DNA of 64,000 nucleotides from UBA6398 sp963644855 (GTDB taxonomy: Bacteria > Bacteroidota > Bacteroidia > Bacteroidales > Bacteroidaceae). This document shows positions 15,746-23,127 of this stretch, one piece after another. Where the stretch lies: assembly GCA_963644855.1 (NCBI GenBank), contig CAVIQL010000013.1:4334-68333 (forward strand), written 5' to 3'. The notes under the pieces were generated by a model. That model did not search any database. It was not told the DNA's origin and saw only the letters and a list, made by a program, of their open reading frames with translations. How positions within the stretch are numbered: position 1 is the stretch's first letter; each line of letters begins with the position of its first letter. The position numbers were made by a program, and so were the translations under genes.

Positions 15746-16530
15746 GGCTTAACCTTTTTGAAAACTAAGATATACTCATGCTTAAAAATATAATAGTCGC
15801 TACGCAAAGCACGATAGCGCCAAATATTTTGTGCACCTATTTTTCCACGGTTCCCATTGATATTCTTAACGATTATACCTTTTAGCTTTACATTAAAAGC
15901 TGATTTCACCGCCTCCATCAACTCAAATCCGAGCGGAACAACCTCGCTATGTTTATAAACATCTCCGACTACGATTGCGAAATATCTGTCAACAGACAAA
16001 TACTTAAGAACATTACGCATGGCAGATACAAATTTCTCCTTAAACAAATCAATATCCGAAAACATTGAAAGGTCGCAAGGATTGTCGGTAAACTTCACAA
16101 TATCCATGTAAGGTGGATGAGCCATCACAAAATCCACATTGTTTCTTTGCAAATGCACCAGATTGTGCTCCATAGCCGTATCGAAATTCATTTCATCGGT
16201 TACATCGCAGTTGCTAATGCAATAGTTTACTTTTTCAGCACCTTGCATTTGAGCATGAACATAATCTATAATCTCGCTGTTGATATCAAAACCGATAAAG
16301 TCGCGATTAAGACGTTCGCATTCAAAAAGTGTAGTGCCGCTACCCATAAACAAATCCAAAACAAGGTCGCTGGGATCTGTATAACGCCCTATAAGTTGGC
16401 GAGGAATTTGAGGCACAAAATTTCCATGGTAAACATTTGAATGCTTACCCGAATTGTCGCGGCTATCAATGAGCCATAGGCTGTCGGTATTGATTTCCGA
16501 CAGCCGCCAATTGCTTAAATCTACAGACAT
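15742..16530 (-). CDS. DNA amino-methyltransferase of the R-M operon
   Basis: First gene of the operon. The frame can start at a GTG at 16536, but the ATG at 16530 (MSVDLSNWRL, 262 aa) is the likelier start. Motif I is LDLFMGSGTT with the adjoining FIGFDIN; the catalytic motif IV is MAHPPYMD, with His in place of the usual first Asp/Ser/Asn of (D/N/S)PPY. Motif I precedes motif IV. It would make N4-cytosine or N6-adenine methylation. A perfect 6-bp hairpin (CGCATA/TATGCG) sits just upstream of the start and may influence translation. Confidence 0.75.
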   Translation of the reverse strand: MSVDLSNWRLSEINTDSLWLIDSRDNSGKHSNVYHGNFVPQIPRQLIGRYTDPSDLVLDLFMGSGTTLFECERLNRDFIGFDINSEIIDYVHAQMQGAEKVNYCISNCDVTDEMNFDTAMEHNLVHLQRNNVDFVMAHPPYMDIVKFTDNPCDLSMFSDIDLFKEKFVSAMRNVLKYLSVDRYFAIVVGDVYKHSEVVPLGFELMEAVKSAFNVKLKGIIVKNINGNRGKIGAQNIWRYRALRSDYYIFKHEYILVFKKVKP

Positions 16531-16591
16531 ATACACGCATAGCTTGTATGCGAAGCCACTTATCGGGAGCTGCGGGCTATTCTATGGACAC

Positions 16592-16620
16592 AAAAAAGCG
16601 CAGAAGTAACATATCTACGC
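16592..16620 (-). terminator. Terminator of the 6S-like RNA
   Basis: GCGTAGA (16620-16614) pairs with TCTGCGC (16604-16598) across a 9-nt loop with one mismatch and is followed by T6 on the minus strand. Confidence 0.65.
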
Positions 16621-16745
16621 TCTGAGGTCCTAGGAATAACCCGCTAAAACAGATAAGTCACGCCTACGCTATAGCGCAGACGTTTACTGACTTATTCGTG
16701 TTCTAGCTTTTTGAAATTTCCTAGGTTTCAGAGCTAACCGAATAA
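16592..16745 (-). ncRNA. Structured RNA gene with 6S-like fold
   Basis: On the minus strand this segment folds as a closing stem, a wide central bubble and an apical hairpin, the shape of 6S RNA. The closing stem pairs GCTCTGA (16734-16728) with TCAGAGC (16625-16619) and CCTAGGAA (16725-16718) with TTCCTAGG (16636-16629). The bubble strands are about 22 and 16 nt. The apical stem pairs ATAAGTCA (16695-16688) with TGACTTAT (16660-16653) and encloses a further CGCTATAGCG. An intrinsic terminator follows directly. A TAGCGTTTG box (16758-16750) resembles a -7 element. Alternatively it is the leader of the R-M operon. The 6S identity is inference from shape; the 323-bp gap 16537-16859 holds nothing else recognisable. 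Confidence 0.5.
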
Positions 16746-16859
16746 ATAGCAAACGCTAATTATATAATCATCAAAATCACGAAGCATCGCTTTGCTCCGT
16801 TTTTCTTTATGCAAATTTACATGATTTCAAGATTACCACAGTTCTAATGCCGCAATTTT

Positions 16860-17627
16860 TCAACCAAGAAGCACATCAAGCGTCATCATTAGAGCAAAAC
16901 CAATGGCAAAACCCACCGTAGAGAGATTGGAATGCTTTCCTTCTGACGCTTCGGGTATAAGTTCTTCAATCACTACGTAAAGCATTGCACCAGCTGCGAA
17001 AGCGAGTAGATAAGGTAGCACTGGTTTTACCGCCGATGCGAGAAAGATTATCAGCAAAGCTCCTATCGGTTCTACGATACCGCTTAGCGTTCCCATAACA
17101 AACGATTTGATTTTACTGCCACCCGCAGCTTTCATCGGCATAGAGATTATCGCTCCTTCGGGAATGTTTTGTATAGCAATGCCGAGCGACATGGCAAGAA
17201 CTCCTGTCGTAGTAATCCATTCGCCATGCTGCATTGCGCCAGCCACAACCACTCCTACAGCCATACCTTCGGGAAAATTGTGGATTGTAACGGCGAGCGC
17301 AAGCATTGCAGACTTTGAAAGATGAGCCTTGACGCCTTCGGGCTTATCGGAACCTATATGAAGATGCGGAGTAAGCGTATCAATGAGAAGCAAAAAGCCC
17401 ATGCCACAGACAAAGCCTACTACTGCCGGAACAACACGCAACTTACTTTCGCCGCCAAGTTCCATACTCGGAATGAGAAGCGACCACACCGAGGCGGCAA
17501 CCATTACTCCGGAAGCAAAGCCCAACAATGATTTCTGTATGCCTGTTGACATTTGGTCTTTCATCAGAAAAACAAACGCAGAACCAAGCATCGTGCCGAG
17601 AAAAGGTATGAGAAGAGCCCAAAACAT
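16860..17627 (-). CDS. ZIP-family divalent metal transporter
   Basis: A 255-aa inner-membrane protein with about eight membrane segments. The metal-site motifs of ZIP transporters are present: HNFPEG (His116, Asn117, Glu120) and QNIPEG (Gln153, Asn154, Glu157), with a histidine-bearing loop (TPHLH) between helices 3 and 4. It should import zinc, iron or manganese, as ZupT does. It is a single gene with its own promoter (17707-17679). Confidence 0.88.
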   Translation of the reverse strand: MFWALLIPFLGTMLGSAFVFLMKDQMSTGIQKSLLGFASGVMVAASVWSLLIPSMELGGESKLRVVPAVVGFVCGMGFLLLIDTLTPHLHIGSDKPEGVKAHLSKSAMLALAVTIHNFPEGMAVGVVVAGAMQHGEWITTTGVLAMSLGIAIQNIPEGAIISMPMKAAGGSKIKSFVMGTLSGIVEPIGALLIIFLASAVKPVLPYLLAFAAGAMLYVVIEELIPEASEGKHSNLSTVGFAIGFALMMTLDVLLG

Positions 17628-17678
17628 ATCGTGTAATATTAATAAATAGCGGTAAAATTAGTAAGGTGTTCTACTTTG

Positions 17679-17707
17679 CAAAGATATGAAATAGTTGCGA
17701 TGACAAA
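17679..17707 (-). promoter_or_regulatory. Promoter of the ZIP transporter gene
   Basis: On the minus strand, TTTG (17707-17704), a 17-bp spacer and TATCTTTG (17686-17679), about 50 bp before the ATG. Confidence 0.5.
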
Positions 17708-17714
17708 AGCAAGC

Positions 17715-17744
17715 GAGGCGCACCAATTGTATTTGGTGCGCCTC
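17715..17744. terminator. Hairpin between ZIP and DUF1080 genes
   Basis: A perfect 12-bp GC-rich stem (GAGGCGCACCAA and its complement) with a 6-nt loop, 38 bp past the DUF1080 stop. The T-tract after it is weak, so it may protect the 3' end as much as terminate. Confidence 0.6.
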
Positions 17745-17781
17745 ACAACTTTATGGTATTTTTCCTTTTTACAGGGGAGAA

Positions 17782-18582
17782 TTATTTCAGCAAATCAGCA
17801 GGTATTTTATCGATAGGCTGTATTTCAACCGACTTAACAAACAGTTCCGAACCTTCAGACTGCAATTGCAAGCAGCCACCCGTAAGCGGATTTTTCTTGT
17901 CGGCAACAGTTGTAGTGATATTGCTTGTGCGAAGAGTTACAACCCCGTTTACTACATGCACTGTTTGTTGTCCTACGCAATATATCTCGATGGTATTCCA
18001 TTGTCCTACCTCGTTTTCTGCATCAGAGCCGTGCACAATCATACGACGCTCAACAGATTTTCCGAATTCAAGGTTCTCTCCTCCATTCTTATATGCATAG
18101 TTTTCTCCTTGTTTCTCTACGTCTGCATTAAGATTGATGTCTTCGCCAATCATATAGAGTCCGCCCATATTTCCATGCTGCAATTGGCATTCTATACACG
18201 ACTTCCATGTTCCGAAACCCGCACCAAAAGGTCCGTGTCCGTAATATAAAAAGCCGCAGTTGAGTTCTTTTGTGATTTTTGTGCCCCACTTCATCACCAA
18301 TTTTGCGTGGAAATTTTGGAAGGTGTCTTTTGTGGCAAGCGAGCCAAAGACTTCGCCCGAAATACGGATTACTTTTTGTCCGTCCATATCCACCACCGAG
18401 AAAACATTGTCGGGAGTGGCTGTTTTTGCAAGGTCTTCGTGTCCCTCGAATGCCGGACCGATAAATTTATCCCAGTTATCAAGATTTTTGCCATTGAAGA
18501 GTTGGGTCCATTGTTCTTCTTTTTGGCTGCAAGATGTGAGCAAAAGGCAAAGCATGCCTATAAGTGCTGTTATTTTTTTCAT
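17782..18582 (-). CDS. DUF1080 (3-keto-disaccharide hydrolase family) lipoprotein
   Basis: The 266-aa protein has a lipoprotein signal with lipobox LLTSC (Cys at about residue 18). The mature part begins EQWTQLFNGKNLDNWDKF, the diagnostic start of DUF1080, a concanavalin-like sandwich domain (PF06439). Some family members hydrolyse 3-keto-glycosides. An FHAKLVMKWGTK segment and the C-terminal GGCLQLQSEGSELFVKSVEI also fit. It lies next to a sugar kinase transcribed in the same direction, so a role in glycoside breakdown at the cell envelope is plausible. Confidence 0.85.
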   Translation of the reverse strand: MKKITALIGMLCLLLTSCSQKEEQWTQLFNGKNLDNWDKFIGPAFEGHEDLAKTATPDNVFSVVDMDGQKVIRISGEVFGSLATKDTFQNFHAKLVMKWGTKITKELNCGFLYYGHGPFGAGFGTWKSCIECQLQHGNMGGLYMIGEDINLNADVEKQGENYAYKNGGENLEFGKSVERRMIVHGSDAENEVGQWNTIEIYCVGQQTVHVVNGVVTLRTSNITTTVADKKNPLTGGCLQLQSEGSELFVKSVEIQPIDKIPADLLK

Positions 18583-18632
18583 GAATGTAGAATTTTTGTT
18601 GGTTTATTCGTTGTCTCAATTGTATATATGGA

Positions 18633-18668
18633 AACAGGTGCAGCAAAAACTTTTTTCTGCCGCACCTT
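18633..18668. terminator. Hairpin after ROK kinase gene
   Basis: GGTGCAGCA and TGCCGCACC pair with one mismatch around an A/T-rich loop, 20 bp beyond the kinase stop (minus). No clear T-run follows. Confidence 0.4.
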
Positions 18669-18688
18669 TCCATACCAATATTAAAATA

Positions 18689-19684
18689 TTACAATTCTGC
18701 TTCCACCGAAACGCTTTGCTGAGGATTGTCCCAACCCAAAGCACTTGCCCCAAGAACGGCAGTTTCACTGTCTTTCAAACCGGAGAAAAGTAGTTTTGCT
18801 TTTCCTTTATACACGCTCAGCACATGTTCGTCGTATGCTTTTTGCAGAGGCTTCATCAATAAATCGCCAGCCTTGGTAAGTCCGCCCATGAAGATGAATG
18901 CTTCGGGAGAGCAGAACAGTGCGAAATTAGCGCAAGCTTCGCCAAGCATGCTTCCTGTTACTTCGAATATTTCCTTTGCCAGTTCATCGCCTGCTACTGC
19001 TGCTTTGTAAACGTCGAACGAAGTGATATCTTCGGCGGGCATATCGCGCAACATTGACGGGGTGTCTCTTTTGTCGAGGTATTCGCGTGCTGTGCGAGCC
19101 ACACCAGTTGCAGAGCAATAAGTTTCAAGGCAACCGCGACGTCCGCAACCACAAATTCTTCCGTTGGGAATTACTGTGAGGTGTCCGAGCTCGCCTGCCA
19201 ATCCGTCGCAACCCAATACGAGTTGTCCGTTGATATATATGCCGCTACCCACACCTGTTCCGAGAGTAATCATCACGAAGTTTTTCATTCCGCGAGCCAC
19301 TCCGTAGGTAAATTCACCCACTGCTGCTGCGTTGGCATCGTTTGTTACGATAACGGGAACGCCGAGTGCTTCTTCAAACTTCTTTGCTATGGGCACAACG
19401 CCTTGCCATTTCAAGTTGGCAGCATATTCTATTGTACCGTTGTAGTAATTGCCGTTGGGCGCACCTATTCCGAGGGCTTTGATTTTCTCTATTCCGCCCA
19501 CGGTGTCGATAATTGGCATCAAGGCTTCGGTCGATGCTTTCACATAGTCGTCAAAGTCGGGGTAAGCCTGAGTTTTGATTGCGGTGGTTGCAACTATGTT
19601 GCCACGGGCATCAACGATGCCGAATACGGAGTTAGTTCCTCCCAAATCAAGACCTATTACATAGGGTTTTGTTATTTCGTCCAT
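18689..19684 (-). CDS. ROK-family sugar kinase (probable glucokinase)
   Basis: The 331-aa protein has the ASKHA phosphate-1 motif IGLDLGGTNSVFGI at the N-terminus, the catalytic Asp116 in TNDANAAA, and the ROK signature with zinc ligands His168 and Cys178/180/185 (HLTVIPNGRICGCGRRGCLE). It phosphorylates glucose or a related hexose with ATP in the cytoplasm. A TAAATTTG -7 box lies at 19734-19727. In Bacteroidota this is the usual glucokinase type; N-acetylmannosamine or fructose kinases of the same fold cannot be excluded. Confidence 0.85.
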   Translation of the reverse strand: MDEITKPYVIGLDLGGTNSVFGIVDARGNIVATTAIKTQAYPDFDDYVKASTEALMPIIDTVGGIEKIKALGIGAPNGNYYNGTIEYAANLKWQGVVPIAKKFEEALGVPVIVTNDANAAAVGEFTYGVARGMKNFVMITLGTGVGSGIYINGQLVLGCDGLAGELGHLTVIPNGRICGCGRRGCLETYCSATGVARTAREYLDKRDTPSMLRDMPAEDITSFDVYKAAVAGDELAKEIFEVTGSMLGEACANFALFCSPEAFIFMGGLTKAGDLLMKPLQKAYDEHVLSVYKGKAKLLFSGLKDSETAVLGASALGWDNPQQSVSVEAEL

Positions 19685-19898
19685 GGTTAATTTGTATTTT
19701 AATTGTTATCTGTATTGTAGATGTTACAAATTTAGCGATAATTTATTTCCACACAACCTTTGTGCATACATTTTTCTGTAATTTGTGCAATAAAAATGCC
19801 ACGGGCCGCGAATTTCGTATTTACCACTATGTTTCGGACTATTTGAGAGGAAATAAAACCGATGTTGATTGCCGTTTTCACGATACGCCGTAACGCAA

Positions 19899-19982
19899 AA
19901 ATAATAACCGATATTATTTAAAAAATATCAGACATTGTTTAAAAAATATCGGTTATCAGAAAAACGATAAGCCATGTAGTTT
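19899..19982. repeat. 21-bp modular repeat array
   Basis: Units run from about 19899 (AACCGATATTA), 19920-19940 (ATATCAGACATTG) and 19941-19961 (ATATCGGTTATC), ending in an edge segment. Bases 19938-19979 are an exact inverted copy of 10761-10802. The array lies in the 366-bp gap between the ROK kinase and the acyltransferase, both minus. Confidence 0.85.
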
Positions 19983-20050
19983 TTAGCGCCTTTCGCAAGC
20001 GTCAAAAAACATGGGATTTTCGGGGGAAAAACAAAGGCTACAAAAAGGAA

Positions 20051-21022
20051 TTATTGCCTTTTACTGGGCAGAATATTCCACACCGCACGCCAAAGACGGT
20101 TTGCCGCCAAACCGATAATTGTTCCACCGGCAAATGCAACGAGAAACACGCACAAAACTTCGGCTATGGTGTATCCGTCTTTAAGATTGTAGATAATAGA
20201 ATAGTGGAACAGAAAAACGCAAAACGTTCCCGAAGCTATTATATTGACTATGCGGCTGCGAATTTTGATTTTCGAGAAAAACATAAACAATCCGCACGAT
20301 GCCAAGAGTATTTGCGGGCTGTTGTAAGCGAATGCCGTGAAACCAGGAGCCACAAGCAGCGAAACGATATATGCTGTCAGACTTGCAACAACATATACCC
20401 CGAATGCCGTTAAGGCATTACACGGCAACGAAATTCGGCGAAAAAACTGCCCAAAGATATATAAGCTTATAAATTGAAAGAGATTGTAGCCCGTAGAATT
20501 CACAGGAGTAATACTAAATGCGTAGGCATAGAAATTGAGTGCCGCAACCACTGCAGTCCATACCGCAAGTTCTTTTTGCGAAGCGTTTGCCGTGGCTTTG
20601 TTGAGTATCGGTGCCACAAGCATAAGCCCTATGTATGACGGCACAAACCAATTGCTGTCATCAAAAACGGGAATTATGCGATGAATAGCGTAGCGAAGGT
20701 TGAAGAAATGGCTTATGCCCTCAATCGAAGCGAGCATTGTTTCAACCAAAGCAACGAAAAGTATTGTGAAAACAAACTTGCAAAACCTCGAAGCTCTAAG
20801 TTTTATTCCGAAATACCCCGAAATCAGAATAAAACAGTTCACTCCACACACAAGAAACGAGTTTGCAAATTCTCCGCCGCATCTCCCCGCATGGAAATAG
20901 TCAACCTTTCCCGTGGCAATAAGGAAATGATGAGCAACAATAAATATCATTGCCACAATACGCAGCAATTCAAAATTGGAATCCCTTGCAGTTTGCGCCA
21001 AGTCGTTCGACATTCTGCTCAT
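20051..21022 (-). CDS. Acyltransferase family 3 membrane protein
   Basis: A 323-aa inner-membrane protein with about ten hydrophobic helices. The N-terminus (NFELLRIVAMIFIVAHHFL) carries the R-(x)n-HH pattern of acyltransferase_3 enzymes, which O-acetylate or O-succinylate surface glycans. NCFILISGYFGIK is also typical. Start could be residue 1 or 4. The next gene upstream ends 9 bp before, so it is probably the end of a minus-strand operon with the small proteins and DedA gene. Acceptor unknown. Confidence 0.8.
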   Translation of the reverse strand: MSRMSNDLAQTARDSNFELLRIVAMIFIVAHHFLIATGKVDYFHAGRCGGEFANSFLVCGVNCFILISGYFGIKLRASRFCKFVFTILFVALVETMLASIEGISHFFNLRYAIHRIIPVFDDSNWFVPSYIGLMLVAPILNKATANASQKELAVWTAVVAALNFYAYAFSITPVNSTGYNLFQFISLYIFGQFFRRISLPCNALTAFGVYVVASLTAYIVSLLVAPGFTAFAYNSPQILLASCGLFMFFSKIKIRSRIVNIIASGTFCVFLFHYSIIYNLKDGYTIAEVLCVFLVAFAGGTIIGLAANRLWRAVWNILPSKRQ

Positions 21023-21031
21023 GACGCCTGG

Positions 21032-21277
21032 CTACATCATGCTTTCAAGCCTTGCCACGGCATTGTCAATATCCGTTGCAAAACTATCGTGGCTCATCAA
21101 AAAATCACGCTTTCCGCACGAAATCTCGCGGTAAAGTTCCGCGCTCATCTTCTCCACATACGACGCAATGGCGTATTCTATATCATCTCGCTGCGACGAT
21201 ATGCAAGAATGCACGTACACACGTTGTTTTTGATGAAAAAAACTATACGCGGTTTCTATTGCATCTTTCGTAATCAT
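21032..21277 (-). CDS. Small protein of unknown function (81 aa)
   Basis: The frame opens at 21295 but that overlaps the previous gene; the ATG at 21277 (MITKDAIE) leaves a 4-bp gap and is preferred. The product is mostly helical and soluble, with a patch RDDIEYAIASYVEKMSAEL. It sits directly after the DUF4250 gene in the same operon. I do not recognise a family. Confidence 0.6.
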   Translation of the reverse strand: MITKDAIETAYSFFHQKQRVYVHSCISSQRDDIEYAIASYVEKMSAELYREISCGKRDFLMSHDSFATDIDNAVARLESMM

Positions 21278-21281
21278 AGGT

Positions 21282-21485
21282 CTACGCCTCGTCAAACCCT
21301 ATGGGACGTATCTGTTTTTGCTCCTCGCAATAAACATAACCGTTTTTGCCAAGAAAATCCTTCACATCTTCGGGATTTCGATTGAAGCAATTACACAATT
21401 CTTCGAATGTATCATACTCGTTGTCTCTTAACAACATGTTTACACTCGATACCAAAATAGCAGGGTCGCTTGGAAGATGGTCCAT
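21282..21485 (-). CDS. DUF4250 protein
   Basis: A 67-aa cytoplasmic protein matching DUF4250 over its full length: LPSDPAILVSSVNMLLRDN, then a helix with FEELCNCF and GKNGYVYCEEQKQIRPIGF. The function of the family is unknown. The gene starts only 3 bp after the DedA stop, so it is in the same transcript as the DedA and 81-aa genes. Confidence 0.8.
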   Translation of the reverse strand: MDHLPSDPAILVSSVNMLLRDNEYDTFEELCNCFNRNPEDVKDFLGKNGYVYCEEQKQIRPIGFDEA

Positions 21486-21488
21486 AAT

Positions 21489-22154
21489 TTATTTCTGTTC
21501 TTTTTGTTTGGCAATCACTCTTTTTGCAATCATCACAATCAGCACCACAGCCACTATCACAAGAATGCCATAGCCTATTGCATGGCTATATTTAGATGAA
21601 AGATTGGCAATATCCTCGGTGGTTTTCATTCCGGGCACTTTCGACAACGAATAACCTATTGCCGCAAGCACAATGTTCCATGCCCCAGCTCCAAGAGTGG
21701 TAAACAACAAGAATTTACCGAAGTTCATTTTTGCAAGACCGGCAGGAATAGAAATCAATTGCCTTACCGCCGGAACAAGACGCCCGAAAAATGTAGACGA
21801 AGAACCATGANNNNNNNNNNCATGATGTGCAAAAAACTCCTCGGCATGTTTCACCTTTTCCTCGTTAATTAGGCAAAGATGACCGAATTTGGAGCGCGCA
21901 AAAGCATAAACAATGGGGCGACCGAGTATCTTGGCAAGCATATAATTGATTATCGCGCCCAAATCAGCGCCAATCGTTGCCGCCACAACCACTCCTATAA
22001 TATTCAAACCGTTTTCGCCATTGGCGGCAAGCCATGCCGCAGGAGGGACAACCACTTCGGACGGAAAAGGAATAAACGAACTTTCCACAGCCATAAACAA
22101 AATAATTGTCCAATAGTTTAGGTGTGCGAGACACCACATTATAATCGCGCTCAT
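21489..22154 (-). CDS. DedA-family membrane protein (contains an assembly gap)
   Basis: The start at 22154 (MSAIIMWCLAHLNYW) is favoured over an upstream frame extension because a TACTTTTG promoter box lies at 22182-22175. The protein shows DedA features: ESSFIPFPSEVVVPPAAWLA and FFGRLVPAVRQLISIPAG. DedA proteins include undecaprenyl-phosphate and phospholipid flippases. The N10 gap (21811-21820) is flanked by CATGA on both sides; merging these gives an uninterrupted FFAHHGSSSTFFGRL, as expected for the family, so the gene is intact with five spurious residues in the assembled form. Confidence 0.88.
   Translation of the reverse strand: MSAIIMWCLAHLNYWTIILFMAVESSFIPFPSEVVVPPAAWLAANGENGLNIIGVVVAATIGADLGAIINYMLAKILGRPIVYAFARSKFGHLCLINEEKVKHAEEFFAHHXXXXHGSSSTFFGRLVPAVRQLISIPAGLAKMNFGKFLLFTTLGAGAWNIVLAAIGYSLSKVPGMKTTEDIANLSSKYSHAIGYGILVIVAVVLIVMIAKRVIAKQKEQK
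21811..21820. other. Assembly gap (10 N) with overlapping flanks
   Basis: The bases on both sides repeat CATGA. Removing the gap and one copy (15 bp) restores a normal DedA sequence, so no sequence is likely to be missing. Confidence 0.85.
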
Positions 22155-22336
22155 ATACTGTTTTGTTTTGCAGGCAAAAGTAAAAAGATTATTTATAACA
22201 CCCCTCGAAAACACAATGAAAAGTGCAAACAAGCAGATGAAATATAATATTTTGACGATTTTCCCCTAATACACTTCGCTATTCGGGCAAAAAATCATAA
22301 ATTTGCGGTCGCTTTTAGTAGTATGCGTATACGAAT

Positions 22337-22816
22337 ATGGCGCGTTGTGTTATAAATATCAAAGAATTAGCATTGAAAGGCGGGGAAAAAGGTTTTCGTC
22401 TTGACGATGTCTTTTTCAAGGATTTCAATAGCGAAGACATTACGGGCGGGAACGTAGAAGTTTCTATTGATGTAAAGAAATCGCAAGACGCAAAATACGA
22501 TTATATAGCGAATTACAAAGTGGAAGGCGTTTTAAGCATACCTTGCACCCGTTGTCTCGAAGAAATGGATTACGAAACTTCTCTTGACGACAGTGTGAAA
22601 GTAATATGCTGCAACGAAATACAGGAATGCGATGACGAAGATTTGCTTATGGCACGCGCCGATGGCACATTGGATTTATCACACCGCATCTTTGAAACTT
22701 TAGCTCTCAATGTACCGTCAATACATGTACACCCCGATGGAGAATGTAACCCTGCTATTACCAAATGGCTCAAAGAACATTCCTCGGATATCAAAGAGCA
22801 ACAAACAGAAATATAA
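22337..22816 (+). CDS. yceD: YceD/DUF177 family protein
   Basis: A 159-aa protein with the DUF177 core CTRCLEEMDYETSLDDSV, and the acidic ending of the domain. DUF177 genes accompany rpmF in most bacteria; in E. coli YceD is linked to 23S rRNA processing. It starts 17 bp past the end of a TAAATTTG box (22298-22305). First gene of the yceD-rpmF-fabH-era-der run. Confidence 0.85.
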   Translation: MARCVINIKELALKGGEKGFRLDDVFFKDFNSEDITGGNVEVSIDVKKSQDAKYDYIANYKVEGVLSIPCTRCLEEMDYETSLDDSVKVICCNEIQECDDEDLLMARADGTLDLSHRIFETLALNVPSIHVHPDGECNPAITKWLKEHSSDIKEQQTEI

Positions 22817-22850
22817 TAATATAATAACAAAATAAAATAATTGGAATAAA

Positions 22851-23036
22851 ATGGCACATCCTAAAAGAAGACAATCAAAAACCCGCACGCTTAAGCGCAG
22901 AACCCATGATAAGGCAGTAGCTCCTACACTCGCAGTTTGCCCTAACTGTGGCTCGTTGCACGTATATCACACCGTATGCCCCGATTGCGGACACTATCGT
23001 GGCAAGGTAGCAATCGAAAAGAGCGCAGAGGCATAA
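22851..23036 (+). CDS. rpmF: 50S ribosomal protein L32
   Basis: 61 aa, starting MAHPKRRQSKTRTLKRRTHD, as in L32 of the phylum. Four cysteines in CPNC and CPDC form an intact zinc ribbon, so this is the zinc-binding form. It lies 34 bp after yceD and before fabH, the classical order. Confidence 0.95.
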   Translation: MAHPKRRQSKTRTLKRRTHDKAVAPTLAVCPNCGSLHVYHTVCPDCGHYRGKVAIEKSAEA

Positions 23037-23127
23037 ATTTGCTTCGCACTAAAATAGTATAAAGACTTGGGGGCTGCGCGACTTTCGCATAGTCTTCAAG
23101 TTGTTGTATGTAATAAAATAAGCAAAA

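Noticed and set aside
16534..16860. tmRNA, RNase P RNA or integron attC site in the folded region
   Set aside because: No tmRNA termini or tag ORF, no RNase P core motif, no integrase and no attC consensus ends were seen.
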